A stretch of DNA of 32,620 nucleotides from Campylobacterales bacterium (GTDB taxonomy: Bacteria; Campylobacterota; Campylobacteria; Campylobacterales; QNZT01). Every line of letters begins with the position of its first letter. Positions within the stretch are counted from its first letter, which is position 1. Shown piece by piece: positions 4,711-13,419 of the stretch. The stretch is from assembly GCA_024278835.1 (NCBI GenBank), contig JAJRSK010000004.1, positions 1 through 32,620 of the forward strand, written 5' to 3'. The notes beneath the pieces were generated by a model, which saw only the letters and a program-made list of their open reading frames with translations, searched no databases and was not told where the DNA came from. A program made the position numbers and the translations under genes.

Positions 4711-6009
4711 TTATTCTAAGATAACAGAGCACCCTTGCTTAGGTGTTCCCCCTGTATAAAGTGTGCGGGAAACCTCCAAGGTGTCAAGATTGACTTCGTA
4801 AAAGATGCCATTGTCTGTCGCAAAAGCATAGAAAAAGTCACCGTTTAAATCTGTAAAACTTGTGTGTGATTGCAAGATAGTGCCGTTGATGGATTCTCCA
4901 CTCACATTTAAGTCTTTAATCTTTGTGTTGGTTGTTGTGTCAACAATCGTGATAAATGTATCATGATGATTAGTAACGATAGCTAAATCTTTTTGTGGGA
5001 CAAATGTAGTATGCCCGCTACCCTTACCCGTGATGATACTCTTTTCAAGTTTCATATTTACGATATCTATGACGTGCATTTTACCCTCTGTTGAGCCCAT
5101 ATAGACATGTCTCCCGTCCGGATGAAAAGTACCGTGGTGTGAACCCATATCTTCAACATTTTCACAGCCAAATGAGACTGTTCTTGTGATACATAGAGTC
5201 TCTCCTTTAAGCTTTACTTCTGAAAGCCTCGGTGAGAGACGATCCTGTGGTGCCCCTTCTGTAACTAGGTAAAAAGTATCTTTTGGTGCATCTCCTATCA
5301 AGATACCTGTATCCATGCCATCAATACCTTTACCGATAAAGTGGTGTGCTGATGTAGGAGTGCAGAGTTTACTTAGATAAGTTACTTTCCATTTTCCTTC
5401 CTCTTTTTCAACTTTATAAAGTTCTATTTTTCTTTTTTCTCTGTCAATCAAGGCAAATATATCGGGTGTGAGCCACATAGGATGTCCCGTTGCGTTTGAG
5501 CCTCCAAAGTCCAAAGGTGTGACAAGTTCATTTCTACCAACTACTGCAACGACTTCGTCAGTTTCTACATCAATCAATGATGACATTGGTTTATCTTTAC
5601 CGCTGACTAACTGTAAGCCTAAGTATTCGTTGAAGGCACAAGAGCGTGGGCTATGTGCTAACGGTATGGTTTTAGTTATCTTCAGAGTATTGATATCTAT
5701 GACATCGATGGATTGAGAACCTCTGGTGATGGCGTATAGTTTATCTAGATTTCCTGCGCGTCCTACGGTATAGGGGGTGACGCCCGTTGTAGGTATATCT
5801 GTTGCCAACTCCATTGCTTTAACGTCGATAGCCAAGATACGGTTAAGTTGGGTGTCACCATAAAAAGCAAACAGTTTACTTTCCGTTGGAGATCTAGTAT
5901 CTAATGTTTGAATAGAATCGGTACTGAGTTGTGATGAACCACAGCCTGTGAGATACAAGATAGCCATCATGGAAATAATCGACTGTATCTTTTTTTGAAA
6001 AATGAACAT
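4711..6009 (-). CDS. Lipoprotein beta-propeller, His-rich (YncE-like)
   Basis: 432 residues from the ATG at 6009, chosen because AAGGAG lies 7-12 bases upstream; an upstream in-frame ATG at 6060 has none. The signal peptide ends in a lipobox (LTGC, Cys23). The rest is a beta-propeller of YncE/NHL-like blades (TRGSQSIDVIDINTLKITKT, STEGKMHVIDIVNMKLEKS, NTKIKDLNVSGE). Histidines recur once or twice per blade: H119, H176 (GHPMW), HH222-223, HH291-292 with H296 (SHHGTFHP), H333, HH348-349 and H382. Such a ring of His on the blade tops suggests a bound metal, as in copper-binding propellers; this is inference. It follows the Ig-like lipoprotein gene in the same direction after 55 bp and is probably co-transcribed. 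Exported, likely outer-membrane anchored. Confidence 0.65.
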   Translation of the reverse strand: MFIFQKKIQSIISMMAILYLTGCGSSQLSTDSIQTLDTRSPTESKLFAFYGDTQLNRILAIDVKAMELATDIPTTGVTPYTVGRAGNLDKLYAITRGSQSIDVIDINTLKITKTIPLAHSPRSCAFNEYLGLQLVSGKDKPMSSLIDVETDEVVAVVGRNELVTPLDFGGSNATGHPMWLTPDIFALIDREKRKIELYKVEKEEGKWKVTYLSKLCTPTSAHHFIGKGIDGMDTGILIGDAPKDTFYLVTEGAPQDRLSPRLSEVKLKGETLCITRTVSFGCENVEDMGSHHGTFHPDGRHVYMGSTEGKMHVIDIVNMKLEKSIITGKGSGHTTFVPQKDLAIVTNHHDTFITIVDTTTNTKIKDLNVSGESINGTILQSHTSFTDLNGDFFYAFATDNGIFYEVNLDTLEVSRTLYTGGTPKQGCSVILE

Positions 6010-6064
6010 AGCGTTCTCCTTGTGAGTTAAAATGAAATGTGCCCCAAAAAGGGGCATCATTGGT

Positions 6065-7084
6065 TTAGAGGCTAGGTACGGAGATCGGGATATAAAGCTT
6101 TTTCTCTATATCTTGCAGAGATAAAGTTGCTTTGATGTAAACCTCTTGCGTCTCTCCACTAGCATTGTTATTAACAAGATTTCCATCTTCATCTACCGTC
6201 AGGTACTCTGGTTTACAAGAAACCCATGAGATAGTGACATCACCATCAGCCAATGGAAGTGTACTAGAGATATCAAGTGTACTGTTTTCTAACGTTTCTC
6301 TTGCATCTTTTACCAACTGGCAAGCTTCCTCATAACTCATCATCTTTTTTAGAGGATGGATAATCACTTTAAAATAATCAACTTTTTCTATATCACCATA
6401 TTGGAAGGTCCCCTTAACCGTTGTGCATGTTGTATACATAATCGCTTCAGGATTGACTACTTGGAATTTATTTGTTGTAGTATTTACCTCTAGTAAATCT
6501 GTATCACAAATTGTCCAAGTAATATTTGAGTCATTGTATGGTGACATATCTATCAATCCACAATCTTTGTATGGCTCTGTACTATTTAAATCAATGGTTA
6601 GTGGAAAGTGATTTCCCTGAATCATCTTGATATCTTGTGTAACCTTTTCCATAGCTGTTGTGGCTTTTGGTAAGATAGTTAGACAAAACTCTTTTGTTTT
6701 GTTGGCTTCAGCTGTTGAAGTATTTAAGTCATAATGAATAAATGCAGAAAGTTTTGCATACTGTTCGATGGTAGTATCTTCAATCATTAATGTATGACCT
6801 GTTATATTAAAGTCACCTGTATTTACAAGAGACCAGTTGATATCTGAACCACTAATACCCTCACTTGGTAAAGAATAATCTTTATTGACATACTTTGGAA
6901 GTCTTAAAGCCTCATAGTCTCTTTGAACTGCTTCTGTATTGCTTAGATTTTGCCCGATATCAGTCATCCTAAGTGACAAAGTTTCTCTCTCTTGTGTTGT
7001 TTGTAAAGTTGCGCTAGTTTCGCCACAACCTAGTAGTGTTAATGCCGCCATTGACCCGATAATAAAATGTTTATAATGTATCAT
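6065..7084 (-). CDS. Lipoprotein with atrophied Ig-like domains
   Basis: 339 residues. The signal peptide has lipobox LLGC (Cys20). Three repeats of about 90-100 residues follow. Each has a helix-like LPLP/DITL segment, then a D/N-I-x-W-S-like strand: GSDINWSLVNTGDFNITG, DSNITWTICDTDLLEVN and DVTISWVSCKPEYLTVDEDGNLV. This matches the atrophied bacterial Ig domain pattern (LP....G..I.W......+...G.+....), normally found in surface or enzyme-linked proteins. No catalytic domain is present. It heads a two-gene minus-strand unit with the His-rich propeller, so the two exported proteins may cooperate. Function unknown. Confidence 0.6.
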   Translation of the reverse strand: MIHYKHFIIGSMAALTLLGCGETSATLQTTQERETLSLRMTDIGQNLSNTEAVQRDYEALRLPKYVNKDYSLPSEGISGSDINWSLVNTGDFNITGHTLMIEDTTIEQYAKLSAFIHYDLNTSTAEANKTKEFCLTILPKATTAMEKVTQDIKMIQGNHFPLTIDLNSTEPYKDCGLIDMSPYNDSNITWTICDTDLLEVNTTTNKFQVVNPEAIMYTTCTTVKGTFQYGDIEKVDYFKVIIHPLKKMMSYEEACQLVKDARETLENSTLDISSTLPLADGDVTISWVSCKPEYLTVDEDGNLVNNNASGETQEVYIKATLSLQDIEKKLYIPISVPSL

Positions 7085-7232
7085 TTCCCCGTCCTATTGT
7101 TTAATTTCTGTTTCAAAAACTATATCGACTTTTTAAAAATAATTTTTAGGGATAAAATGCTTTTCAACAAGGCATATTCTTTGTTGGTAGTAATTTTTTA
7201 GTCTTAGAAATAGAAGAAAACGTATAAAATGT

Positions 7233-7238
7233 TATAAT
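7233..7238 (+). promoter_or_regulatory. -10 element of two-component operon
   Basis: TATAAT in the divergent 7085-7261 gap, 23 bp upstream of the response-regulator start. The gap is AT-rich; no sequence operator was recognised. Confidence 0.45.
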
Positions 7239-7261
7239 ACTTTGATAAAACAAGGATGGCT

Positions 7262-7930
7262 ATGGTGACACTAGATATATTATTACTCGAAGATGATATG
7301 ATTCTTTCAGAAATTATTGAAGAATTTCTGCTCTCTTTGGGATATAAGGTTACCCTCGCACTCAATGGTAAGGTAGCAGAAGAGTTGGCCTATGCACAAA
7401 AGTTTGATCTCTTTATCTTGGATGTGAATGTCCCCTATGTGAATGGTTTTGAATTTTTAAAGTCTTTGCGTGCGGTGAAAAATGAAACGCCCGCTATCTT
7501 TATCACTTCTCTCTCAGACCCAAAAGATATGCAAGAGGGTTTTGCTGTAGGGGCTGATGACTATATCAAAAAGCCTTTTGATTTGAGTGAGTTAGAACTA
7601 CGCATCAACAACATCAAACGCCACTTTCATCTGGATAATCACACTATCATGATAGATAAAGATATCACCCTAGATATGCAAAACCTGACTATCATGATAA
7701 AAGGAGAGAGGCACTCTTTAGCGCGTAAGGATGCGGCGGTGCTGGCGTACTTGATAGAACATCATGATAGGGTGGTTTCACTAGAGGAGTTAGGTACGAA
7801 TGTCTGGGATTATGAGAGTGCCCCAAGCGATGCTACGCTTCGAACCTATATCAAAAATATCCGAAAAATCATCGGAGAATCCTACATCAGCAATCTCAAA
7901 GGGGTCGGTTATCGTTTTAACAAAAAATGA
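7262..7930 (+). CDS. OmpR-family response regulator
   Basis: 222 residues. The receiver domain has the acidic pair EDD near the start, phosphoacceptor Asp54 in LFILDVNVP, TS in ITSL, and Lys in YIKKPF. The C-terminal winged helix is of the OmpR/PhoB type (LARKDAAVLAYLIEH...VSLEELGTNVW...TLRTYIKNIRKIIG...LKGVGYRF). ATG 7262 is preferred over 7256: the ribosome-binding site AAGGA (7252-7256) overlaps the first ATG and is correctly spaced for the second. It probably controls its own operon, including the downstream Cu/Zn permease. Two TATCATGATA copies (7645 and 7690) encode Ile-Met-Ile in the linker. Confidence 0.9.
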   Translation: MVTLDILLLEDDMILSEIIEEFLLSLGYKVTLALNGKVAEELAYAQKFDLFILDVNVPYVNGFEFLKSLRAVKNETPAIFITSLSDPKDMQEGFAVGADDYIKKPFDLSELELRINNIKRHFHLDNHTIMIDKDITLDMQNLTIMIKGERHSLARKDAAVLAYLIEHHDRVVSLEELGTNVWDYESAPSDATLRTYIKNIRKIIGESYISNLKGVGYRFNKK

Positions 7931-9068
7931 GAAAAAGACACTTTATAAATTTTTGGGACTCTATCTCATCTCCGCCTTTATACTGCTTAGTTTCATCGCG
8001 TGGTTTTTTTGGCAGATGGAGTATAACCTGCAGCGTGATTTGATTTATGCCAAGATGCGACAAAATGCTGGGGAGATTTCAGCGACTTTGACACAGGCAC
8101 ATATGCATGGAAAAAACTTAGATATCACAAGGCTAAAGGCGAAAAAAGGGTATCGTCTGGGGCTTTATGACGTAGATAAATCTCCTATCATTACAGAGAT
8201 AACGCATACTATACCTTTTGCTCAAAAGAGTTACCAAAGAGAAAATCATTTGGGTGTAGTTGATACAAGTGTTTTGGGACATATGGGTGTGGATTATGTG
8301 GTGGTAGAAGAGAGGCTCTTTAGCGCTGCTATAGGGGGTTTTACGAAAAAGGTTATCCTTGTTTTTTTGGCTCTTTTTGCGTTGATTTCTCTAGTGGGGT
8401 ATCACTTGGCGAAACTTTTTATCAAACCGATACACGCAGAGAGGGAGAAATTAAATCAATTTATCAAGGATAGTACCCATGAGTTAAACACACCTATCAC
8501 CGCACTCTTGATGAGTACCTCTTCACCCAATCTCACTTCTGAAAAAAACATCCAGCGAATCAAGCTCTCTGCCAAAAGAGTCTCTGAACTTTATGAAGAT
8601 TTGACCTATCTCTTTTTACGCGAAAAAGAGCAGCCTACTACCTTATTGGCGTTTGATGAAGTGCTTAAAGAGCAGATAGCTTACCTGCAAGCCTTTGCTG
8701 ATAAAAAATCTATCATGATAGTGCCTGATATAGAGAATTTTGATTTTTTGATGGACAAAGAGTCAGCTGTACGCCTCATCAACAACCTCATCTCCAATGC
8801 CATCAAATACTCCGAACAAAGCGATAAGATAGAGATTACTTTAAAAAATGGGAAACTCATCGTCAAGGATAGTGGTATCGGGATAGAGGAGGAGAAACTT
8901 AAAGATATTTTTGAGAGATTTTACCGTGCCACGAGTACAAGCGGGGGATTTGGCATAGGTCTGGATATGGTACGAACTATCACAAAAAATTATGCTATCA
9001 TGATAGAAGTAAAGTCAGAGTTAGGGGTGGGGACTACCTTTGTGCTGACATTTCCAAAAAAGGGGTAG
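7830..9068 (+). CDS. Sensor histidine kinase (start uncertain)
   Basis: An inner-membrane kinase. TM1 is FLGLYLISAFILLSFIAWFF. A roughly 110-residue periplasmic sensor follows, then TM2 (ILVFLALFALISLVGY). The H-box has FIKDSTHELNTPITALL, the N-box NNLISNAIKYS, the G1 box DSGIGIEEE, then FERFYRA and GGFGIGLDMV. All catalytic boxes are intact. The start is unclear: the conserved N-terminus TKNEKKTLYKFLGLYL begins at about 7919 with no ATG/GTG directly before it. ATG 7830 would overlap the response regulator by 101 bp, and TTG 7953 would cut the conserved segment. The frame has no defect. It is coupled to the regulator and ends 3 bp before the permease gene, so a metal-responsive system is likely. 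Confidence 0.85.
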   Translation: MLRFEPISKISEKSSENPTSAISKGSVIVLTKNEKKTLYKFLGLYLISAFILLSFIAWFFWQMEYNLQRDLIYAKMRQNAGEISATLTQAHMHGKNLDITRLKAKKGYRLGLYDVDKSPIITEITHTIPFAQKSYQRENHLGVVDTSVLGHMGVDYVVVEERLFSAAIGGFTKKVILVFLALFALISLVGYHLAKLFIKPIHAEREKLNQFIKDSTHELNTPITALLMSTSSPNLTSEKNIQRIKLSAKRVSELYEDLTYLFLREKEQPTTLLAFDEVLKEQIAYLQAFADKKSIMIVPDIENFDFLMDKESAVRLINNLISNAIKYSEQSDKIEITLKNGKLIVKDSGIGIEEEKLKDIFERFYRATSTSGGFGIGLDMVRTITKNYAIMIEVKSELGVGTTFVLTFPKKG

Positions 9069-9071
9069 ATT

Positions 9072-10112
9072 ATGGAACTGTTGATGGAGTTTTTCACAGC
9101 TTTGGTAGAGTTAACCTATGCGATGGCACCGTATATACTCTTTGGTCTTTTTTTCGCAGGGATATTGCATGAGTTGGTGCCAGATAGCATCGTCACGAAA
9201 CATTTGGGCAAAGAAAATATCGCTTCGGTGGTGAAGTCAACGCTTTTTGGGATTCCTCTGCCTGTCTGTTCGTGTGGGGTGATTCCTCTAGCAACAAGTA
9301 TCAAAAAGAGTGGAGCAAGTAAGGGTGCGACACTCTCCTTTCTCATCTCTACACCGATAACGGGTGTGGATTCTCTGCTGGCAACCTACGGGATGTTTGG
9401 CTGGGCATTTACCATATATCGTGCCTTGACCTCGATGATTATCGCGATTGTAGCGGGTATAGCGACCAATCTCTTTGATAAAGAAGAGGTGCTAGAAGTA
9501 GAAGAGGTAAAGAGTTGCTGCTCTTCTAGTAGTTGTTGTGATAGCGAGGTCAAAGAGAAAAAAGGTTTTTCACTCAAAGGCGCACTTCACTACGCTTTTG
9601 TCACCCTTCTTGGGGATATCGCCAAAGCGCTCTTTTGGGGATTGCTTATCGGTGCACTTATCACTATCATGATACCCCAAAACCTCAGTGAAATACTGCT
9701 TGAGTATGGATGGCTCTCTTATCTTATCGTTATCATGATAGCCGTACCCATGTATGTCTGTGCAACAGCGTCACTACCTATCGCCGCAGCATTGATGCTC
9801 TCAGGAGTGAGTGCGGGGGCGGCATTTGTCTTTCTCTCTGCTGGTCCTGCGACCAATACGGTCACTATCGGTGTCGTAAAAAAGATGCTAGGTACGCGCT
9901 CTCTTTATATCTATCTTGGCTCTATCATCATCGGAAGTATTCTCTTTGGATTGGAGCTTGATTATCTCTTTTCATTACAAGATATCGACCCTAAATCTTT
10001 AGTACAGATGAAAGAAGAAGCGGGTGTGATAGCGATAGTAAGTTCTCTCATTTTATGGGGATTTATGCTCTATTTTGTAGCTAGGGAGTATGTTGTGAAG
10101 AGGGTATCATAA
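9072..10112 (+). CDS. SO_0444-type Cu/Zn efflux permease
   Basis: 346 residues, about eight to ten membrane segments. Two permease halves of the ArsP/DUF318 type: residues 1-135 with the motif PLPVCSCGVIPLA (Cys66 and Cys68), and 165-346 with VPMYVCATASLPIAAALMLSG and FLSAGPATNTVTIG. They are joined by a cytoplasmic linker carrying CCSSSSCC (Cys149/150, 155/156), a likely metal-binding patch. The whole matches the SO_0444 family described for copper/zinc efflux. GGGG lies 8 bp before the ATG. It is third in the operon after the response regulator and kinase, which suggests metal-dependent induction. Two TATCATGATA copies lie within the gene (9665 and 9731). Confidence 0.8.
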   Translation: MELLMEFFTALVELTYAMAPYILFGLFFAGILHELVPDSIVTKHLGKENIASVVKSTLFGIPLPVCSCGVIPLATSIKKSGASKGATLSFLISTPITGVDSLLATYGMFGWAFTIYRALTSMIIAIVAGIATNLFDKEEVLEVEEVKSCCSSSSCCDSEVKEKKGFSLKGALHYAFVTLLGDIAKALFWGLLIGALITIMIPQNLSEILLEYGWLSYLIVIMIAVPMYVCATASLPIAAALMLSGVSAGAAFVFLSAGPATNTVTIGVVKKMLGTRSLYIYLGSIIIGSILFGLELDYLFSLQDIDPKSLVQMKEEAGVIAIVSSLILWGFMLYFVAREYVVKRVS

Positions 10113-10234
10113 TGGTCTCTTTTTTGCTCTCTTTAAAATTTAAGTACCCCTAAAATAAGCACATATAGTAACAAATATTTAACTTTCAACCGTAAAATGT
10201 TAATATAATGCAATTTTATCTCTTGGAGTTACTA

Positions 10235-11536
10235 ATGATTAAAAAATCACTTTTACTAGCGTCGCTTTTACTTACAGCACAAACTCTTTTTGCAGCAGGT
10301 AGTTTAAGTACTTTGAAGTATGGTTTGACATCGATTGACAATGATGATGGATTTGACTTTTCTAAGCACTCTTTTCGCGTAGATGCGATGTTTGATCAGG
10401 GGTATATCATCAAGCCTCGTGTTGGTTTGGCTTATGTCAGTATCGATGAGAGTGAGGCTGAAGGTGGCGTGAGTGGTACCTTGCAGTTTGATGTAGAAGG
10501 GGTGTATGAGGTAGAGTCGCGTTATCTTTTGACGCCTTATCTCTTTGCTGGTATGGGTTATGAGTATGTGATGGATTCACGTCCTAACTTTGATAGTCAA
10601 TTTTTTATCGATGGGGGTATGGGGCTACGTTATCCATTGCCAAATGGCATTAACCTAGTGACAGAACTAAAAGCCTTACATATGTTAAAATCTAACAGCA
10701 ATCAAGATGCAGAGTTTGCTTTTTATATCGGGGTTGGTATCCCTTTTGGTAGAACTGTAAGTCCGCAGGATAGTGATAGAGATGGGATTTATGATTATGC
10801 TGACATGTGTCCAAATTCTCCATTTGGTACGCAGGTGGATCTTAGTGGTTGTCCTGTAAAACAGACATCCCCGACGATAGATAGTGATGGTGACACTATA
10901 CCTGATAGTCTCGATGTTTGCCCAAATACGCCTATAGGTGTAGGTGTCAATGATAGGGGGTGTCCCGTAAGAACAGCGGTTCAGGCTAAATCATTTAATG
11001 GGGCTGAACCTACTATGCTTGGTGATAACATAGTAACAAGTGCACCAGTAGTAGGTGAGGTTATCGGTGAAGTAGTGAGTGAAGTACCCGTTAAAGTACC
11101 GGCTGTGACGATTGTAGATAGTGACCACGATGGTGTAAAAGATTCACTCGATCAGTGTGCAAATACACCAAAAGGCTTTACGGTAAACTCCATAGGTTGT
11201 GCCGTAAAGAAAAATCTCGATGTGCGATTTGAACCAAATTCTTTTGATGTTACACTTGCTTCAAAGTCCGCCATCAAAGCATTTGCTAAGTTTCTTAAAC
11301 GCTATCCAAATGCCAATGTCAAAATCGTAGGATATACAGATACTTCGGGCAATAGAGCGAGAAATAGACTAATTTCAGAAAAAAGAGCACAGAGAGTCAA
11401 GCAGCTTTTAGTAGGGTATGGTGTCTCTTCATCTCGTATGAGAGCTATCGGAAAAGGGGATTTGAATCCTATCGCGACAAATGATACCGCCGAAGGTAGA
11501 GAACAAAATAGAAGAGTAGAAGTGGAAATAAGGTAA
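10235..11536 (+). CDS. OmpA-family porin with TSP3 repeats
   Basis: 433 residues from ATG 10235 (TTGGAG upstream; the earlier ATG 10208 lacks one). The Sec signal peptide ends ...QTLFAAG. An eight-stranded-barrel-like N-domain covers about 20-175. Three thrombospondin type-3/calcium repeats follow: DSDRDGIYDYADMC, DSDGDTIPDSLDVC and DSDHDGVKDSLDQC, each ending in GC(P/A)V, with a Val/Pro-rich linker between the second and third. A C-terminal OmpA peptidoglycan-binding domain ends the protein (FEPNSFDVT...VKIVGYTDTSG...NRLISEKRAQRVKQLL...GKGDLNPIATN...NRRVEVEI). It anchors the outer membrane to peptidoglycan. Monocistronic, with TAATATAAT near 10200 as a probable promoter. Confidence 0.9.
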   Translation: MIKKSLLLASLLLTAQTLFAAGSLSTLKYGLTSIDNDDGFDFSKHSFRVDAMFDQGYIIKPRVGLAYVSIDESEAEGGVSGTLQFDVEGVYEVESRYLLTPYLFAGMGYEYVMDSRPNFDSQFFIDGGMGLRYPLPNGINLVTELKALHMLKSNSNQDAEFAFYIGVGIPFGRTVSPQDSDRDGIYDYADMCPNSPFGTQVDLSGCPVKQTSPTIDSDGDTIPDSLDVCPNTPIGVGVNDRGCPVRTAVQAKSFNGAEPTMLGDNIVTSAPVVGEVIGEVVSEVPVKVPAVTIVDSDHDGVKDSLDQCANTPKGFTVNSIGCAVKKNLDVRFEPNSFDVTLASKSAIKAFAKFLKRYPNANVKIVGYTDTSGNRARNRLISEKRAQRVKQLLVGYGVSSSRMRAIGKGDLNPIATNDTAEGREQNRRVEVEIR

Positions 11537-11587
11537 ATAAAAATAAACTTAACCATTTCTATTAATCTAATACTAAGAAAAATTGGA

Positions 11588-11614
11588 TATAATCACTAGT
11601 TCACTTTCTAGTGA
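11588..11614 (+). promoter_or_regulatory. trxA promoter and leader hairpin
   Basis: TATAAT at 11588-11593 runs into an inverted repeat TCACTAG (11593-11599) / CTAGTGA (11608-11614). The hairpin overlaps the expected transcription start, so it may be an operator or a 5' mRNA structure. It lies 62 bp upstream of the trxA start. Confidence 0.5.
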
Positions 11615-11654
11615 ATATACAATAAGAAATTTAATTAATAAAATGGAGAACAAT

Positions 11655-11972
11655 ATGGCAAAATACGTAGAATTAACAAACGCAAACTTCAATGATACAA
11701 TCGCTAAGGGCGTAACTTTGGTAGACTTCTGGGCACCATGGTGTGGTCCTTGTAGAATGATTGCTCCAATCATAGAAGAGTTAGCAGAAGATTTTGACGG
11801 AAAAGCGACAATCGCGAAAGTAAATACTGACGAAGAGCAAGATATCGCTATCCAGTACGGAATCAGATCTATCCCAACTCTACTCGTTTTCAAAGATGGT
11901 GAGTTAGTAGATCAAATGGTAGGTGCGGCTGGTAAAGAAGCACTTGCTGATAAAATAGACTCTTTCCTTTAG
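11655..11972 (+). CDS. trxA: Thioredoxin
   Basis: 105 residues with the active site WCGPC at 29-33, the buried Asp24 (VDFWAP) and the cis-Pro in RSIPTLLVFKDGE. It reduces protein disulfides and is re-reduced by TrxB encoded 490 bp downstream; the ferredoxin-thioredoxin reductase chain at 23.3 kb might be a second electron source (inference). The start at 11655 has GGAG 9 bp upstream; an earlier ATG at 11583 lies in the promoter and is rejected. First gene of a plus-strand cluster running to 16527. Confidence 0.95.
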   Translation: MAKYVELTNANFNDTIAKGVTLVDFWAPWCGPCRMIAPIIEELAEDFDGKATIAKVNTDEEQDIAIQYGIRSIPTLLVFKDGELVDQMVGAAGKEALADKIDSFL

Positions 11973-12014
11973 GGTTTATCATGATGGGAGGCTTATGCCT
12001 CTTGTCATCTCCAT

Positions 12015-12449
12015 ATGAATAAAGCGTTCTCAGTAAATTATCTCTTTTCTTCCTTTTTTGGTGCTGTCATGATAGCCGGCGCATTTGCATACTATAACTA
12101 TAAATTTTCTGAATATAAATTTTTTGACTTTAAACAACATACTTTTTATACAACCAAAGATATTTTTATACCATCCCACAAAGCTTACACAGTTTTAGTC
12201 TATAGTTCAAATATGCAAGATGTGAAGAAACTTTCCTCGAAGCTTGCAAAAGACAATCCCATCCTTGCGATAGACTTGTATCAGAAAAGATTTAAAGAAG
12301 AAGATAGTATCATATCCATATCAACAGGGATGAACACGCTACTAAAGTTTATACAGCGTTTCAATATCTACGATGTGCCTTGTGCCTTTGAGATAAAACA
12401 GATAAAAAATGAACTTTATAAGCAAGATACGATGATAGAAAAATTATAA
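12015..12449 (+). CDS. Single-TM hypothetical in trx operon
   Basis: 144 residues. One N-terminal membrane segment (YLFSSFFGAVMIAGAFAYYNY) is followed by a domain of about 110 residues. Parts of that domain (YTVLVYSSNMQDVKKLSSKL, ILAIDLYQKRF, TLLKFIQRFNIYDVPCAFEIK) look like a degenerate thioredoxin-like fold with V-P-C-A at the cis-Pro position and no CxxC. I recall similar small proteins between trxA and trxB in Campylobacterota but cannot name the family. It starts 42 bp after trxA and ends 10 bp before trxB. Probably membrane-tethered and facing the periplasm. Confidence 0.6.
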   Translation: MNKAFSVNYLFSSFFGAVMIAGAFAYYNYKFSEYKFFDFKQHTFYTTKDIFIPSHKAYTVLVYSSNMQDVKKLSSKLAKDNPILAIDLYQKRFKEEDSIISISTGMNTLLKFIQRFNIYDVPCAFEIKQIKNELYKQDTMIEKL

Positions 12450-12459
12450 AATATAGGAA

Positions 12460-13392
12460 ATGATGATGTTAGATTTAGCGATTATCGGTGGTGGTCCTGC
12501 AGGTTTGACGGCAGGCTTATATGCCACTAGAGGTGGTTTGAAAGACGTAACGATGTTTGAGATGGGCTTACCTGGTGGGCAAATTATGAACTCTTCAGAG
12601 ATAGAAAATTATCCCGGTATCAAAGAAGTGGTGACGGGTATGGAACTGATGGAGCCTTGGCCTGAACAATGTATGCGTTTTGGTCTCAAACACGAGATGG
12701 CTGAAGTCAAGCAGGTAAAAAAAGAGGGTGAAAATTTCACTGTTATCTTAGCATCTGGCAAAGAAGTAGAAGCCAAAAATGTCATTATCTGTACAGGTTC
12801 TACGCCCAAACGTGCTGGATTTGAGGGTGAGGATGAGTTTTTTGGAAAGGGTGTGAGTACATGCGCCACTTGCGATGGATTTTTCTATAAAGATAAAGAA
12901 GTGGCAGTTCTTGGTGGTGGTGATACGGCACTAGAAGAGGCAGTATATCTCTCAAACATCTGTTCAAAAGTCTATCTCATACATAGAAGAGAAGAATTTC
13001 GTGCAGCACCATCTACGATAGAACATCTAAAAAGTAAGGAAAATATCGAACTAGTGTTAAACTCAACTATTAAAAATGTTTACGGTGACAAGATGGGTGT
13101 TAATGGTGTTTTGACAGTAGATAAAGAAGGTAAAGAGAGAGATTTAAAAGTGCCTGGTATATTTACATTTGTTGGAATGAATGTTAATAATGGTGTCTTA
13201 AAACAAGATGACGGTAGTTTTTTATGTGAAATGTCAGCGTATGGAGAAGTGGTAGTCAATCTCTCTATGAAAACATCTCTTGATGGACTTTTTGCAGCGG
13301 GAGATATCCGCATAGAAGCACCAAAACAAGTGGTTTGTGCAGCAGGTGATGGCGCAGTAGCCGCACTTCAAGCCATAGCAAGATCACTATAA
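12460..13392 (+). CDS. trxB: Thioredoxin reductase
   Basis: 310 residues. The FAD-binding GGGPAG is at 10-15, the redox-active CATC at Cys135/Cys138, the NADPH-binding [10 protein letters not shown] follows, and the C-terminal FAD motif is LFAAGDIR. It transfers electrons from NAD(P)H through FAD to thioredoxin. The NADPH loop has HRREEFRA, the phosphate-binding HRR...R typical of NADPH users. The start has three consecutive ATGs (12460, 12463, 12466); AGGA at 12455-12458 favours the second or third. Slightly odd is [12 protein letters not shown], where the usual text is E.M..QA..FG. Confidence 0.93.
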   Translation: MMMLDLAIIGGGPAGLTAGLYATRGGLKDVTMFEMGLPGGQIMNSSEIENYPGIKEVVTGMELMEPWPEQCMRFGLKHEMAEVKQVKKEGENFTVILASGKEVEAKNVIICTGSTPKRAGFEGEDEFFGKGVSTCATCDGFFYKDKEVAVLGGGDTALEEAVYLSNICSKVYLIHRREEFRAAPSTIEHLKSKENIELVLNSTIKNVYGDKMGVNGVLTVDKEGKERDLKVPGIFTFVGMNVNNGVLKQDDGSFLCEMSAYGEVVVNLSMKTSLDGLFAAGDIRIEAPKQVVCAAGDGAVAALQAIARSL

Positions 13393-13419
13393 ATAACGAC
13401 CATAAAATAGAGGAAAAGA

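Noticed and set aside
7800-7829. Kinase start at ATG 7800
   Set aside because: It only lengthens an already improbable overlap with the regulator; no conserved residues.
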